The notes beneath the pieces are model-generated. The model had not been told where the DNA came from. It saw only the letters and a list, made by a program, of their open reading frames with translations, and did no database searches. Positions 26,164 through 37,276 of a stretch of 64,000 nt of DNA are shown here, piece after piece (within the stretch, counting starts at the first letter, position 1; each line of letters starts with the position of its first letter). A program made the position numbers and the translations under genes. The stretch is from Rotaria macrura (taxonomy: Eukaryota > Rotifera > Eurotatoria > Philodinida > Philodinidae): contig OENT01000189.1 in assembly GCA_900239685.1 (NCBI GenBank), forward strand, positions 1,371-65,370, written 5' to 3'.

Positions 26164-27213
26164 ATGGTCACGTTTTGTGATGAAGTCAAAACTTGTTCAT
26201 GTTGTGGAAAAGCATCGTCTCAAACAGAAGTGATGTCTTACACAACATTCGGACAATCCGATCTTGATCTTAGGTGAGACATATAGTACATATAGTTTTA
26301 TATGGATGAAACCACTTGCATGAAACTGATTCAATTATATGTATAGGCCACCACCGATGAAACGGGAGACGATCGTTGCTTGGATAGAATACTGTGCACA
26401 TTGCGGCTATTGTAGTCAAAATATAAGCGATGAGAATGGAGTAACGTAGAAAAACAATGAAACAGTTTTATTTGCACTCAATCACATCAACTTTAGATAT
26501 CTCGCAAGGAAATGATTGCATCATCCGATTACCAAGCTCAATTATCCTCAAATGATTTTCCAGCATTAGCTAATCGATTTCTTTGTTACTCAATTTTACT
26601 CGGTAACATTCTCAGTTTTGTTTTCCTATGTTGAAACTTATGGAAATACTGTCGTACAAGAATCCAAAGAATCTTTCATTAAGATGCCAATAACTATTAT
26701 ATTACTACTTTGTTGATGTCGAGTTTCTAATTGTAGAACACGAGCAGAAATTGGTAGAAGCAGCGTGGCAAGCACTTCGGGCTGCGTGGGTCTGTGATGA
26801 TGCCAATAATGAACAAGGATCGATACGTAGTCGTCATCGAACTGCAAAGTTAATTGATGATTCACGTTCGGCAAATTTAAAATTTAGTGAGCAGCTTGGT
26901 CTCGATCGATGCATTGAAGCTGATGTATTACGTCGCACAGGAGAACTACAACGTGCTAAAGAATTACTTCAGCATACACAGGTAAATTTCCGTCTAGGGT
27001 TTTTGGTTGATTCAATAGTGTTTATACGTATAACATAGGGTGACGAAGAAGAAATTATCAAGATACTATTTAAATTTCAACTTCATTTAATTGAATCGAA
27101 TGATACTGGTAAAGTGCAACTATCTTTTGATTATTCACTGATACAAAAACTTATTTATAGGATGCTATACAATAACTGATGCCCAAAAATATCATGATTC
27201 TAACAAGCAATAG
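26164..27213 (+). CDS. Bacterial-type zinc-ribbon/helical-repeat protein, six exons
   Basis: The exons are 26164-26273, 26347-26440, 26497-26602, 26737-26981, 27039-27108 and 27161-27213. All introns are GT-AG and short (50-134 bp), and the phases close to give 225 residues. The start ATG is preceded in frame by TGA six bases upstream. The N-terminus has two Cys pairs, C11-x2-C14 and C53-x2-C56 (CAHCGYC), around the segment TFGQSDLDLRPPPMKRETIV, a likely zinc ribbon. The rest is helical: LVEAAWQALRAAWVCDD, EADVLRRTGELQRAKELL, and a C-terminal CYTITDAQ. From memory, this order (FGSPDLD-RPP, CPxCGY, LHAAWAADD, DVLRRAG, CYT-ADA) matches an uncharacterised bacterial family, perhaps near DUF2225. 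I know no animal homologue. I infer horizontal acquisition followed by intron gain. The function is unknown. Confidence 0.75.
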
Positions 27214-28146
27214 ACTAAATTTTCGTCTGAATATTCAAGATTATTTTTCATAATTACTGTGCATGAATCATGTATTGAAACAGTTTGTCATTATATTCAA
27301 AATTTAAGGAAAAAAAACTACTTTTGTTCGAAATATTTCTCATTCAATATTCGTTTTACTACATACCCTTATTAGGTTGTTCTTCCGATTTCATTACGAG
27401 AAACAGTCAATTCTAAAACTATCGATGTCAAAATCTTCGAAAGGTATTTTTAGAACATGATGAATAGCACAATAGGCATATTGTATACTACGAAATAGGT
27501 AGCAATATGTTAACGAAACATTTGACATCAAGCAAAGAAATAAGAAAAACAAATTATTAGAGAATGCTCTTTTTTCGACATTCTCAAAGCCGGAATTACT
27601 GAAAATTTTCAACTGCTCTCTATCATTTGTCATACCTTCATGTTCTACTCAATAAATATGATTAAAAGGATATTGAATGAAACGTCCTGTGCTTACTTTA
27701 ATCTCACTCTTATAAATCTACATAAAATTGATAAGATATAGATTTATTTTGTAAAATTTTAATTGAACATCGATTATTTTTAGTAAATATTGTATAGCTA
27801 TTGTTTTATATAGTATGACAATAAATTCACTGGTCAGAAGTGAAATTTTCTTTTCTTTTATGAATGACTACATGAAATGGTTGAATACTATCTATTATAA
27901 TATGAGTTTACTTTAACTGTCGTTTGATGCCAGACTCTGAGTATTAACTGTCATTTTAATAATCATATTGGTTGTATACTAATGATTTAAGGAGTTTAAT
28001 CCCACAAACAACGAGATTGTTTTAGTTCACCAAAAAAAAAATAATATATTATTAATGGTGGTAATTTTCTAGTTGAAAACTACATTAAAAAACCTTGTTT
28101 ATTTTTCTTTATAGAAAAAAAGAATTCTATCAATAAACTTGAAGTA
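27214..28146. other. Convergent intergenic region
   Basis: This spacer separates the 3' end of the 26.2-kb gene (plus) from that of the eIF2B epsilon gene (minus). It is AT-rich with no gene. The minus-strand ORF at 27394-27633 has no recognisable feature. Confidence 0.45.
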
Positions 28147-28152
28147 TTTATT
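28147..28152 (-). terminator. Poly(A) signal of the eIF2B epsilon gene
   Basis: AATAAA on the minus strand, about 10 bases after the stop codon. Confidence 0.6.
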
Positions 28153-28161
28153 TTTCTTTTG

Positions 28162-31098
28162 TTAATCCTCATCGTCATCATCATCGTCATCGTCTTCTTC
28201 TTCACTTTCTGCATTTTGTAACCATTCGACAAATTGTTGAAGTTTATCATAGTAGACTTTTTCTTCTGGTTTTATTACCAATTCCTTATTTATGATATTC
28301 TCCTTTTTATTTTCATACCATTGAACAACCCATTTTTCATGAATAACATCATTTTCATATAAATAATTTAGTATATTAACAATACGCTCACCTATTGGTT
28401 GTATATATTTTAAACAGATTGCATCTAATTCATTCAACAATGATCTTTGTGATTGTTCATTTGTTATTTTCATATAATGTTTTATTATAAATTGTGTTAT
28501 TTGATCCATAGTTGATTTTAATGTATTCCAATAATTTGTTTTTTCTGAATTTCCTATTTTCTTTTCCAATGGTAATAAAAATACTGCACGTACTATGGAT
28601 CGATCGAATTCAGTTGGCGATACATCGTATGTTGGTTTTAACATATTCAATTCAACAATAATGTTTTCTTTTTGAAGTTTTTGAATGTATGCACGTGCTA
28701 AAGTACGAATAACTTCTTGTAGGAATTCATTGGTGTCATCTGTTTCCTCGACGGGATCAGCTGTTGATGAACTATCTTCATTACTATCATTATCTGATGA
28801 TATCTCATCGGATATGTCATCTGATGATGAATCAGGAAGTTTTTCTTCGGTAAAAGAAAGATTTAGTTTGCTTTTAATGACAGATGTACTCGTATTTGTT
28901 ACACGCGCTATACGATAACCCCATGCGTCATATGCGTTTAATTCATTTTTATCATCATCGTTTGTATCATCATCTTCATCATCATCTGTTGGTTCGAACG
29001 TAGTTGCATGATTATCATGTATAGAAGTTAAAATAAGTTCTCGACCAAAACCATCAGTACCAACTAAATCACTATTTGATGTTATCGGTTCTTCCATACT
29101 CGAACTAATCGATCGTTCCGAGAAAGATTTTTCCGATAATCTTGTTGAACTTGTTCTTTGTTTAGAATTTGAACGTTTAACATTTTTCGATGGTACTTGA
29201 ATATCATCATCTATTTCAATATCATCTACTACATTTGTGGATGTGATCGGATTCGATGCAATAATAGCCATACGTTGATTCAAACGAACATTTGTTCCAA
29301 TAACAACTTTTTTACAAAGAATACATTCACTATCGATTTGTACATTATTATGAATAACTACGTCATCACATATAATTGCATTTTTAATAGTACAATTTTC
29401 ACCTATTTGAACACGATTCCATATGATTGAATTTTGAATTTTTGTATTTTTACCAATAATACAAGTTTGTCCAATAAGTGATGAACGTAAACATACACCA
29501 GATGAAATTTGACTTTTATGACCAATAAAAACATCTTGTTGAATATTTGATAAACGATCTAATTGTATATCACCTTGTTTATAAATATTATGTTTATCAT
29601 AAATTACAGGCTGCGATATATTATGAGTTAATAAATGTGAATCCTTTGATTGTATTAGAGGTAATGTTGGATTCGTTGTTGCTGATAGTTGTAGTTTGTA
29701 CATCGATGCTAATCTTTCAGGCACAATAGGATATGACCAACGACGAAGAATATCCAATGTTGCTTTCATATACAAACGTAAATTATGTACGGAAAGAAAA
29801 TAACCTGTTTCATATAAATATGTGTAAATTGTATGGCCAGCAAGATCATCAAGTAGAACACCTATTAAGAATTGATAAATATTATTTATAGAAATGAATT
29901 TTTATATCGATACGGAATTTGGCATTTTCTTTATTTGATACATTCACTTATAGATCTTCTACATGTTCATGATATTTATTCATGTTTCAAGACTTGATAG
30001 ATCAGAATGACGTTTCAAATCAATTAAACTTTAAGTATATGTATGTAAAAGATTTAATGAGATATTGTATGAAATTCATCTAAAAAAACTGAGGACTTGT
30101 TTTTTCAAGTGATTAGATCATCAGTTCCGGTAGCTGCTACTATTATATGGATTCGATTGTCTATATTCTAAATGAGTAATCTAACTAAAAGTTAGTCGAA
30201 ATGATTAACTATTATTAAAAGTTTTCAATTTTGATTAAAGTGAAAACGATTCGAAACTCGAAAAAAACAACATTCTTAAAGCACACTGACATTGTATGAA
30301 TAGCAGAAAAATTCACTTTTCTTCCAAATCATTAGATTTACCTTTGACAAATTGATTGATTGTTGAAAAATCAAAATTATCTTTAAATAAATGTAACACA
30401 TCTACTGAACAAACGGCCAAGTGGCAATCCAATGGACAATATAATGTTTCAATTGTTACTTTTGGTTTTTCTAATAAATCAAGGGATATATCATATCGAT
30501 CAAGATATTCTGTCGAATAATTGTACAGACGATTGGTATCAGCATCACGCACAATACATAAATGTTGATCCTCTGTATATGATGGATGTTCAAAATGATT
30601 TGAATCTAATTGACGATGAACCAATGTCATTATACAATTTTTATCTTTTTTTATGTTTTCTTTATGAATCGTAAATAGATTGTTCAATTTTTCATTTGTT
30701 AATAACGTACCGTTACCATAAAGCAATAAAAAATGATTACTTATGATATTTTCTTGTTCAAGATCTTTTAAACAATCACCAAGTGAACGTGCTTCTGCAC
30801 AAGGTATTATTCGTATTAACTTGGGATGTGTTCGTAACCAATGACTATGCATTATATATGTATGGATATCATGTGAATATGATGTTGTTAACAAAATAAT
30901 TTCTTGTATACCAGATCGTATCAATGTATGAATAGTATAATCAAGGAGTGATTGCCCATCTACTGGCCATAAACACAATGGAAGTGATGTATGAGAAACA
31001 ATTTCATTTGTACACTTGTTAAATGTGTCCAATACAAGTACACATGTCAATCGTTCTTCTTCACAATAATCAGAATTATCATTTTTTTGTTTAACCAT
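28162..31098 (-). CDS. EIF2B5: Translation initiation factor eIF2B subunit epsilon
   Basis: Catalytic subunit of the guanine-nucleotide exchange factor for eIF2. Exons 31098-30342 and 29861-28162, with a 480-bp intron, give 818 residues (the human protein has 721). The N-terminal nucleotidyltransferase-like domain starts at LTCVLVLDTFN (about residue 17) and contains LPLCLWPVDGQSLLDYTI. The exon junction lies at FVKG/VLLDDLAG, matching the animal family. A left-handed beta-helix of hexapeptides follows (about 337-447: VFIGHKSQISSGVCL, CIIGKNTKIQNSIIWNRVQI). A long Ser- and Asp-rich linker follows (about 450-620). The C-terminal W2/HEAT domain (EFLQEVIRTLARAYIQKL) holds the exchange activity and ends with the conserved aromatic-acidic box WLQNAESEEEDD plus an acidic tail. 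Two bases upstream of the ATG is a strong AG splice acceptor. The length excess is mainly in the linker. Confidence 0.95.
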
Positions 31099-31113
31099 AT
31101 CTGAAAAAAAAAC
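31099..31113 (-). promoter_or_regulatory. Splice acceptor just upstream of the eIF2B epsilon start codon
   Basis: On the minus strand a run of nine T is followed by CAG, then AT, then the ATG. The acceptor is two bases before the start codon. It may serve a 5'UTR intron or spliced-leader trans-splicing. The torsin gene has the same CAG-AT-ATGG junction. Confidence 0.55.
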
Positions 31114-32529
31114 GAATTATATCAACAAAATGTTTAGAAGGTTGATTACATTAAATGCATATTCCTATGTATGATGAAATGCACATGTCGAGCATGATGC
31201 AATTGTTTCTGAATATTTAGATTACAATTTGCAAATGATTGATTTCAAATAAGTTTATTTCATCATATAGGCTTGAAATTTTCATGCTTTTTTGATACAA
31301 ATCGAGAAATTGAATCAATACTCGAGAGTCCACGTTTTACCATACTCTAAGAAAAAACAACATATTGCTGTTTCCATCTAAAATGAAGATGTCCTATGCG
31401 TAATAATAAATAAAAATCAAACGTATAAGCTGTTTGATTTCATCTTCATGAGATTATAATAACACATGTGTGTAAAATGATTGCTCACTGTTTCAAAGAA
31501 CTTTAGTGAGAGTATACACTCAGACAACATTCAGAACAAAAATCAAAATTCCCATGACAAAAGAGTTCCTTTTTATTTCTGGATTATCGCTACTTATATA
31601 ATATTAAAACTGAAACGTTGCTCAGAATTGCCAATTAGATTTCCAGTTTTTTTCTTGAACATTCGAACAACGATCAAGGATCGAATATTCATCATTTATT
31701 AAAATAAGTGAATATATCTTTCATATTTACTAATGATACAATGTTTTCATCGTCCAAAACATTTCCCGAATAATCACCATGTCTGCAATTAGAAACATTA
31801 TACTAACAGACGATTTTACTTTTTATTTTCGAATTTTTCTCACCGATCCGTATCTTCTGATATAGTATATAACTATGAATGTCGTTTGATATGAGCACAA
31901 GTTGACATACGTCTCTATGCACCTTATTGCATACAAATATATTACATAGATCTAGAAGAATCAATACACATTTCTAATATTTCTAAATGTATGTATGCGA
32001 AAACCATGTTGTGTATTTTCATTCAGCTCTTCAATGTTTCTTGTAATACTAACATCAACATCATTCTTTTCGAACTCTGCTGCATCGTAAATCAGTTTCT
32101 TGGATGACCCCATCATTTTGAATGTCTGCTTTACTCTACATTATCAAAAGGATATATTTATACATTTTATCAGCAGTAGATTTAGCTAGGCTAGTTGTAG
32201 TTCGGTAGTTCATCTTATTTAAATAAGCGATAAACAAACTAAATAAATAATTTTAATTAATGCGCCAAGCGAATGAAATAATCAAAGATCTTTAGAATTG
32301 AATTCATCAGCGAGTTAAATTCTAGAAGACCTAAATAGCATCGTATTTGTGCATAACAAGTATTATATTTATATATATATAAATACTTTCGATTGCTGAT
32401 TGGTTATTCTATCGACAAATTAGAATGGAAAACGAAGAGAACACATAGTAGTATGAATACGAATGAATCAATGAAGAAATACATCTACTTGATTGTTCTC
32501 TATATGAATTTTCGAGGATGTATTCATTA
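31114..32529. other. Divergent intergenic region
   Basis: This lies between the 5' ends of eIF2B epsilon (minus) and mitochondrial L2 (plus) and should hold both promoters. It is AT-rich with a TATATATATA palindrome near 32370. The ORF at 31481-31702 shows nothing recognisable. Confidence 0.45.
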
Positions 32530-33750
32530 ATGCAAAATAATGTGGTTCGAATATTTCAACGAGATTTGATCGCTATCGTTGGTTTCCTTTCTCGGTATTT
32601 CGATTCGTAGAAAATTGATGTATTGTTTCATGCTTTCTTTATTTTATGTTTTCTAGTTCAACGACAACTAATGTGTCGCCATCATTTGAACTAGAAAAAG
32701 ATGGTAATAATGAAAAAAATACTATTTCGAAATCGTCAGATGTAACGAAAACAACAAATATAAAAGTTCCATGGAAAGCAAATGTAATTGAAACACCAGT
32801 TACCATGAGTCCACAGTATATCATTGATAATTTTCGTGAACATCGTCAAGGTGGGTTCTATTATGATCACAGAATTATAATACCTGAAGTACCAGAAAAA
32901 TACACAACTAAACCATTTGAAACACGAAAAACGGGTGGTAATCATCCTGATACAGGTAAGAAATGATTCAATATTAACTGGAATTCTATTGCGGATTTGT
33001 TTTGTTTTGCCTCAGGTCGAAAAGAATATCGCCGAGTAGGTGGTGGTTTAAAAAAGACTTGGCTATGGGTAGATACAATGCGTGAGGGACCTACGGAGGG
33101 TCCACCATTAGTAGAACGTGTCATTCGTATCTTGAATAGTGATTGTCATACAGCTAAGTTAGCTTTAATCGGACATGGTAATACTCTTCGTTATATAATG
33201 GCTACTGAAAATCTTAAAGTTGGTGATCTAGTTAGAACATCTGGTGTAATACCAAAAAATCCCGGTTAGTTTCGTTCCTTTTTCAATATATTCATCTCTT
33301 GTCTTTTGTTTTCTAGTAAAAGCGAGTGAAGGTGATGCATATCCCGTTGGTGCTTTACCAACCGGTACAATAGTTAATTGTGTTGAAGGTTATCCAGGTC
33401 AAGGAGCAAAATATGCAGTTAATGCAGGTACATTTGCCACAATAACGAAGCGTGTTGATGATCGATGTATTTTGCAATTACCAACAAAACATGAAATATC
33501 AATACTTGAACAGTGTATGGTTACTGTTGGTCGTTTATCGAATGTTGAACATAATGAATATGTTTATGGTAAAGCTGGTGCAACACGTTTGATGGGTATA
33601 AGACCAAAACTCGGTTTATTTCATCTGAAAACATCTCGCTTTGGACGCAGACCATTCCGGGCAAAGCCTATACTTGTTATCACGGGTGAAAAACCGGAAT
33701 CTCCGAATGTGATTAAACTGGAACATCCCGCAATCAATCCCTATAGATAA
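32530..33750 (+). CDS. MRPL2: Mitochondrial large-subunit ribosomal protein L2 (uL2m)
   Basis: Component of the mitochondrial ribosome at the peptidyl-transferase region. Exons 32530-32594, 32657-32955, 33016-33264 and 33317-33750 give 348 residues (human about 305). The first, small exon encodes a basic, Glu-free start (MQNNVVRIFQRDL then FLSR) typical of a mitochondrial targeting peptide. An ATG at 32646 could be mistaken for the start, but it lies in the intron just before the TTTTCTAG acceptor. Core uL2 marks include TGGNHPDTGRKEYRRVGGG, then LALIGHGNTLRYIMA, GDAYPVGALPTGTIV, a KYAVNAGTFATI segment, and a C-terminal KAGATRLMGIRPK. The introns are 51-61 bp. An AATAAA follows at 33767. Confidence 0.93.
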
Positions 33751-33766
33751 TTGTTCTCTTGTTTTC

Positions 33767-33772
33767 AATAAA
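33767..33772 (+). terminator. Poly(A) signal of MRPL2
   Basis: AATAAA 17 bases after the stop codon. Confidence 0.7.
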
Positions 33773-35023
33773 CTTATTCAACAGTTTATCATTCTTTTTT
33801 TATTTTCAAATTCTTAGGCTTAGTTTCGTTAACAATGTTGTCTACGATAATTGAATGATTAGAAGATTTCTTCATGAAAAATCTAGACGGTATAGAAAGG
33901 AAAAGTAAAATAAGTTTCTATCAATAAAAAGTGTCTTGAATATTCATTTTTTACGTTGAATAATTAATACTAGTTGCCACAGTCAGTGACACTGTTATGA
34001 TATGTATCCTCTATTTGAATTCGAACAATTACTTCTTGTTGTTTGTAATTTTCAAATTTACAGAAATGAATTCTGAACCGGCGTAGAAGAATAATCTTTG
34101 AATATCTTCGTTTTTTTTTGAGTTAAGAATATCAAATTATTGATTAAGTGAGTATGTAAATTGAAGAAAATGAATACAAAGGAGTCGTGCCATCTTTGGT
34201 TTATTTCCCATTTTGGATTTCGTTTCAATTGGTCAATCTTTTATCTTCGCTATGTAAGATGAAATAGAACAGCAAGAATAATTAGTAAAGTATTTGAGGA
34301 AAACAGTTTTAAGACGATTTTCCTTATATGATTTTAGATTATTAGTCAGCCGAATTCTGATTGGCATATGCTCATCATCTTATTTTGTTCGATTCAGTTA
34401 AAATTTGTAATGATGAACATCGTACACCGGCTTGCAATGTAGTTTTGTTCTGCAAAAGAGGAAGTTAGATTCTTCGAGTAAAGTTAAACAAGATTTCAAA
34501 TAAATTTCACAAGAAATTAACGGCCTCATTGCATTAGAATAGAAGATTTTTATCAGTGAATCAATTTGATACCAGAAGACGACGAGGAGTTTTTGTTTTC
34601 TCGAAAAGTCATGAGAACATCGTTTTGGAAATCTTTTCCTTTGAGTGCGATTCTTTCTCAATCGATTGAACTTGCTTTGAAGAAGTACATATTTGCATAG
34701 TATACTATATATATTTACGAATAAGGATACAGTTGTAAGATATAGGTTGGTTTATTTCCTGGCAAAGTTGACTACGAAAAATTAGATTTCCGTAGAAGTG
34801 AAACACATATTCATATAAATTAAATTCTTCATCTTTGTTTTCGAACATTGTTGTGTCGATGATGCTTGCGAAATCCGCATGTAACTTAGTTGGATTCTAT
34901 GTAACATGGAATCAAGAAAAATTGAGAAGTATCGAACTCCGATTGAAAGTAATCAAATTTAAGAAAAGCATGAATCTATTTTTTGAAATTACAAAATCTT
35001 GCATAATAAATTGCTTGTTTTAG
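33773..35023. other. Intergenic DNA between MRPL2 and the torsin gene
   Basis: AT-rich, with no gene. The short ORFs (34398-34661 minus, 34835-35023 plus) have no family marks. The end of this stretch should include the torsin promoter and possibly a 5'UTR intron. Confidence 0.45.
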
Positions 35024-35037
35024 TTTTTCCTTCAGAT
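35024..35037 (+). promoter_or_regulatory. Splice acceptor just upstream of the torsin start codon
   Basis: TTTTTCCTTCAG, then AT, then ATGG: a good acceptor two bases before the start codon, with the same CAG-AT-ATGG junction as the eIF2B epsilon gene. It is a candidate spliced-leader or 5'UTR-intron acceptor. Confidence 0.55.
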
Positions 35038-36289
35038 ATGGATGAATCCATGGACTCTGTTCATAGCATATCAGCTATGGATATTTCACCAGCATCTAGT
35101 CCAATAGGTTTTATTTATCCAACACCATCGAATCATCTACTTCTAAATGCATTTCAACAACAACAAGAATTACTTTCGAATATGTTATTCAATGAACCAA
35201 GCATACATGAATATCGATCAATAAATAAAAATCCTCTATCATCTGAACAAGATCATAATACTTCAAAAAGTATTTGTCTATTTTCAACAGTATTATCAGA
35301 TAATAACGGTGACATAAGATCACAAAACATTTTGAATGAATCGAATCAACTTCGACAACGACTAATAACAGAACCGATTTTGCCTATCGTTGAGTTACAA
35401 CCAAAAATTAAAAAATCGGAACTAAAATCATCACGGCAATTAGTTTGTCAATTTTTTCTTTTGATTCTTATTGTAGTAACATTTGTTACTTATTTCATTG
35501 TTCAACATTCGAATACATCGACTATTCTCTCAAACTCAACATATTGGGAAAATGCTAGTGAATATTTAACTAAAAATCTCATCGGACAAGACCATGGACT
35601 CGAACAATTGCAAGATGTCATGAAAAATCATGAGAATTTTACTGTTGTTCTTATCGAAGTAATTGTTAATTTCTAAATTCGTTGAAAAGAAATATGAATG
35701 CATTATATTTTGAAATTTCTAGGGTCCGATTGGTACTGGCAAATCTTATTTAGCTTCATCACTTGAAAAATTTATGCCAACATCGCTTATATCTACAAAT
35801 ACAATTCTAGGTTTATCAGCACATCATTTAACTGAATCGGATCGTCTTTCATCATATTTATTATCCTATTTATCTCCGTCATTAATTCAATTTTTAATCA
35901 TCGACGATCTAGATTTACTTCCAACTACCAACGAAAAATATTGTCAAACATTAACTACAGCTTTACATTCATTGAAAAACAATAGAAATATATTTATTCT
36001 TCTTCTACATACCGGTGAAATATCCAATAAATGTCAACCATATTTACATCAAATAACAACAAAATCTATTCACTTTAATATGTTACAACGTGTTCATGTT
36101 CTAAAATGTATTCAAAATGAAGCTCATATACAAAATGTTCAACTACCATTAGATGATAAACAGATCGATAATATTCTCAATTCTCTTACATACATAAATG
36201 ACAAAGGAATATCATATAGTACAACGGGTTGTAAACAAATAACATCACTTGTTATGTTAGCATCTAAAAAGCATCGCGCTGATAATTAG
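35038..36289 (+). CDS. Torsin-like AAA+ ATPase with N-terminal membrane anchor
   Basis: Exons 35038-35658 and 35723-36289, with a 64-bp intron, give 395 residues. Residues 1-135 are a Ser/Gln/Asn-rich cytosolic-type tail. Residues about 136-156 (LVCQFFLLILIVVTFVTYFI) form one membrane segment. Then come an N-glycosylation-rich stretch (NTS, NST, NAS) and the torsin entry motif YLTKNLIGQDHGLEQ. Walker A is GPIGTGKSYL (208-217). Walker B is FLIIDDLDLL (264-273). The C-terminal sensor-2 motif, G376-C377-K378 in STTGCKQITS, is diagnostic for torsins. The anchor and tail resemble torsin-4A more than the signal-peptide torsins 1-3. Torsins act in the ER lumen and nuclear envelope, usually with LAP1/LULL1 cofactors. 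The D-D at Walker B replaces the usual D-E, so hydrolysis may be weak. Confidence 0.85.
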
Positions 36290-36336
36290 TTAGATATATT
36301 TATCTTATTTCTTTTTTCTTTTTCTTTATAATGCTC

Positions 36337-36342
36337 AATAAA
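36337..36342 (+). terminator. Poly(A) signal of the torsin gene
   Basis: AATAAA about 48 bases after the stop codon. Confidence 0.6.
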
Positions 36343-36958
36343 TCAGATGATATTACTCGGCTCTCTCATGATAACACAAACTATTTCATTGTTTTTTGTT
36401 TATGATTTTAGTAGTATCGATAGAAAATATTGATCATCATGAGAATATAAGTTAATTTATAAATCTATTTTCATACAAAAATAACTAGGAGTATCGGTTG
36501 TAACAGCAAGTTTTTTTTTATAGAGGATGAATTTATCGTTCGGATACGTCGACAGATCCAGATCAGAGAGTCAACATAACATTACTTCATTTACACAAGA
36601 ATATATGTGAGCATTTCGAAAATTAGAGATGCTGATGTCATCATAGCATGAGCAACTGTCTACTAAGTGTTCATGAGGTGTGTTCATGAGGTTAATTAGT
36701 AATATAATTTTATCGTTGGAGTTCAATCACATTGATCTGTTTTGCATCGATTAATGAATTGTTATATCTGAATGATTCAATTATTTAATCGCAATAACTC
36801 GTCGGGAAAAAGGTTTCTGTTTTTTTTTCTACAAATAGACTCGTTTTTTATGCAATTTAGCTTTTTAAGTTATGCAATGAACTGTGACTGAATTCTCTGT
36901 GCGGCATATATATATATATGTTATCGTTATTGTCCTGAATAATGATCTCTTCCAATTA
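36343..36958. other. Intergenic DNA, no gene seen
   Basis: AT-rich spacer with a (TA)n run at about 36907-36920. No gene or RNA recognised. Confidence 0.45.
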
Positions 36959-37276
36959 TTATTTTTTTATTGGACTCTTCTTTCTCGATGCATTTTTATC
37001 AGGGCACTGCATTACATTTGCTGATTCATGATTTGAATTTTCTTTATGCCAAGTTTTTACGACTTCAGTAGCATTGATCAAAGAGTGACGTTGTTGTGCT
37101 AAATCACTTTGCTGTTCTTGTTCAGTTGCAGTCTCTTGATCACGTTGTCGAGGATGTTGTGTTAGACTTTTTGGCACACTGGAACCGTCAACCATCGTTG
37201 CATTCGGGTGATCAATACGTTCATGTGGTGGACATAACGATGTACGTCGTAAGAATGATGATTTTATGTTTGTCAT
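36959..37276 (-). CDS. Small hypothetical protein, 105 residues
   Basis: Single ORF starting with ATG. It is hydrophilic, with no membrane segment. The N-terminal part (SSFLRRTSLCPPHERIDHPN) has an ordered, protein-like composition. The middle is rich in Gln, Glu and Arg (RQRDQETATEQEQQSDLAQQ) and could form a short helix. The C-terminus is basic (ASRKKSPIKK). I do not recognise the family. Composition and the absence of AT-driven residues make it more likely real than the other short ORFs nearby, but it has no support from splicing or from a homologue known to me. Confidence 0.4.
   Translation of the reverse strand: MTNIKSSFLRRTSLCPPHERIDHPNATMVDGSSVPKSLTQHPRQRDQETATEQEQQSDLAQQRHSLINATEVVKTWHKENSNHESANVMQCPDKNASRKKSPIKK

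Noticed and set aside
29197-29430. Plus-strand ORF inside eIF2B epsilon
   Set aside because: Antisense shadow of the beta-helix coding region, AT-driven residues only.
32646-32966. ATG at 32646 as the start of mitochondrial L2
   Set aside because: It lies inside an intron: TTTTCTAG directly follows, and an upstream exon at 32530 joins in phase and supplies a targeting-type N-terminus.
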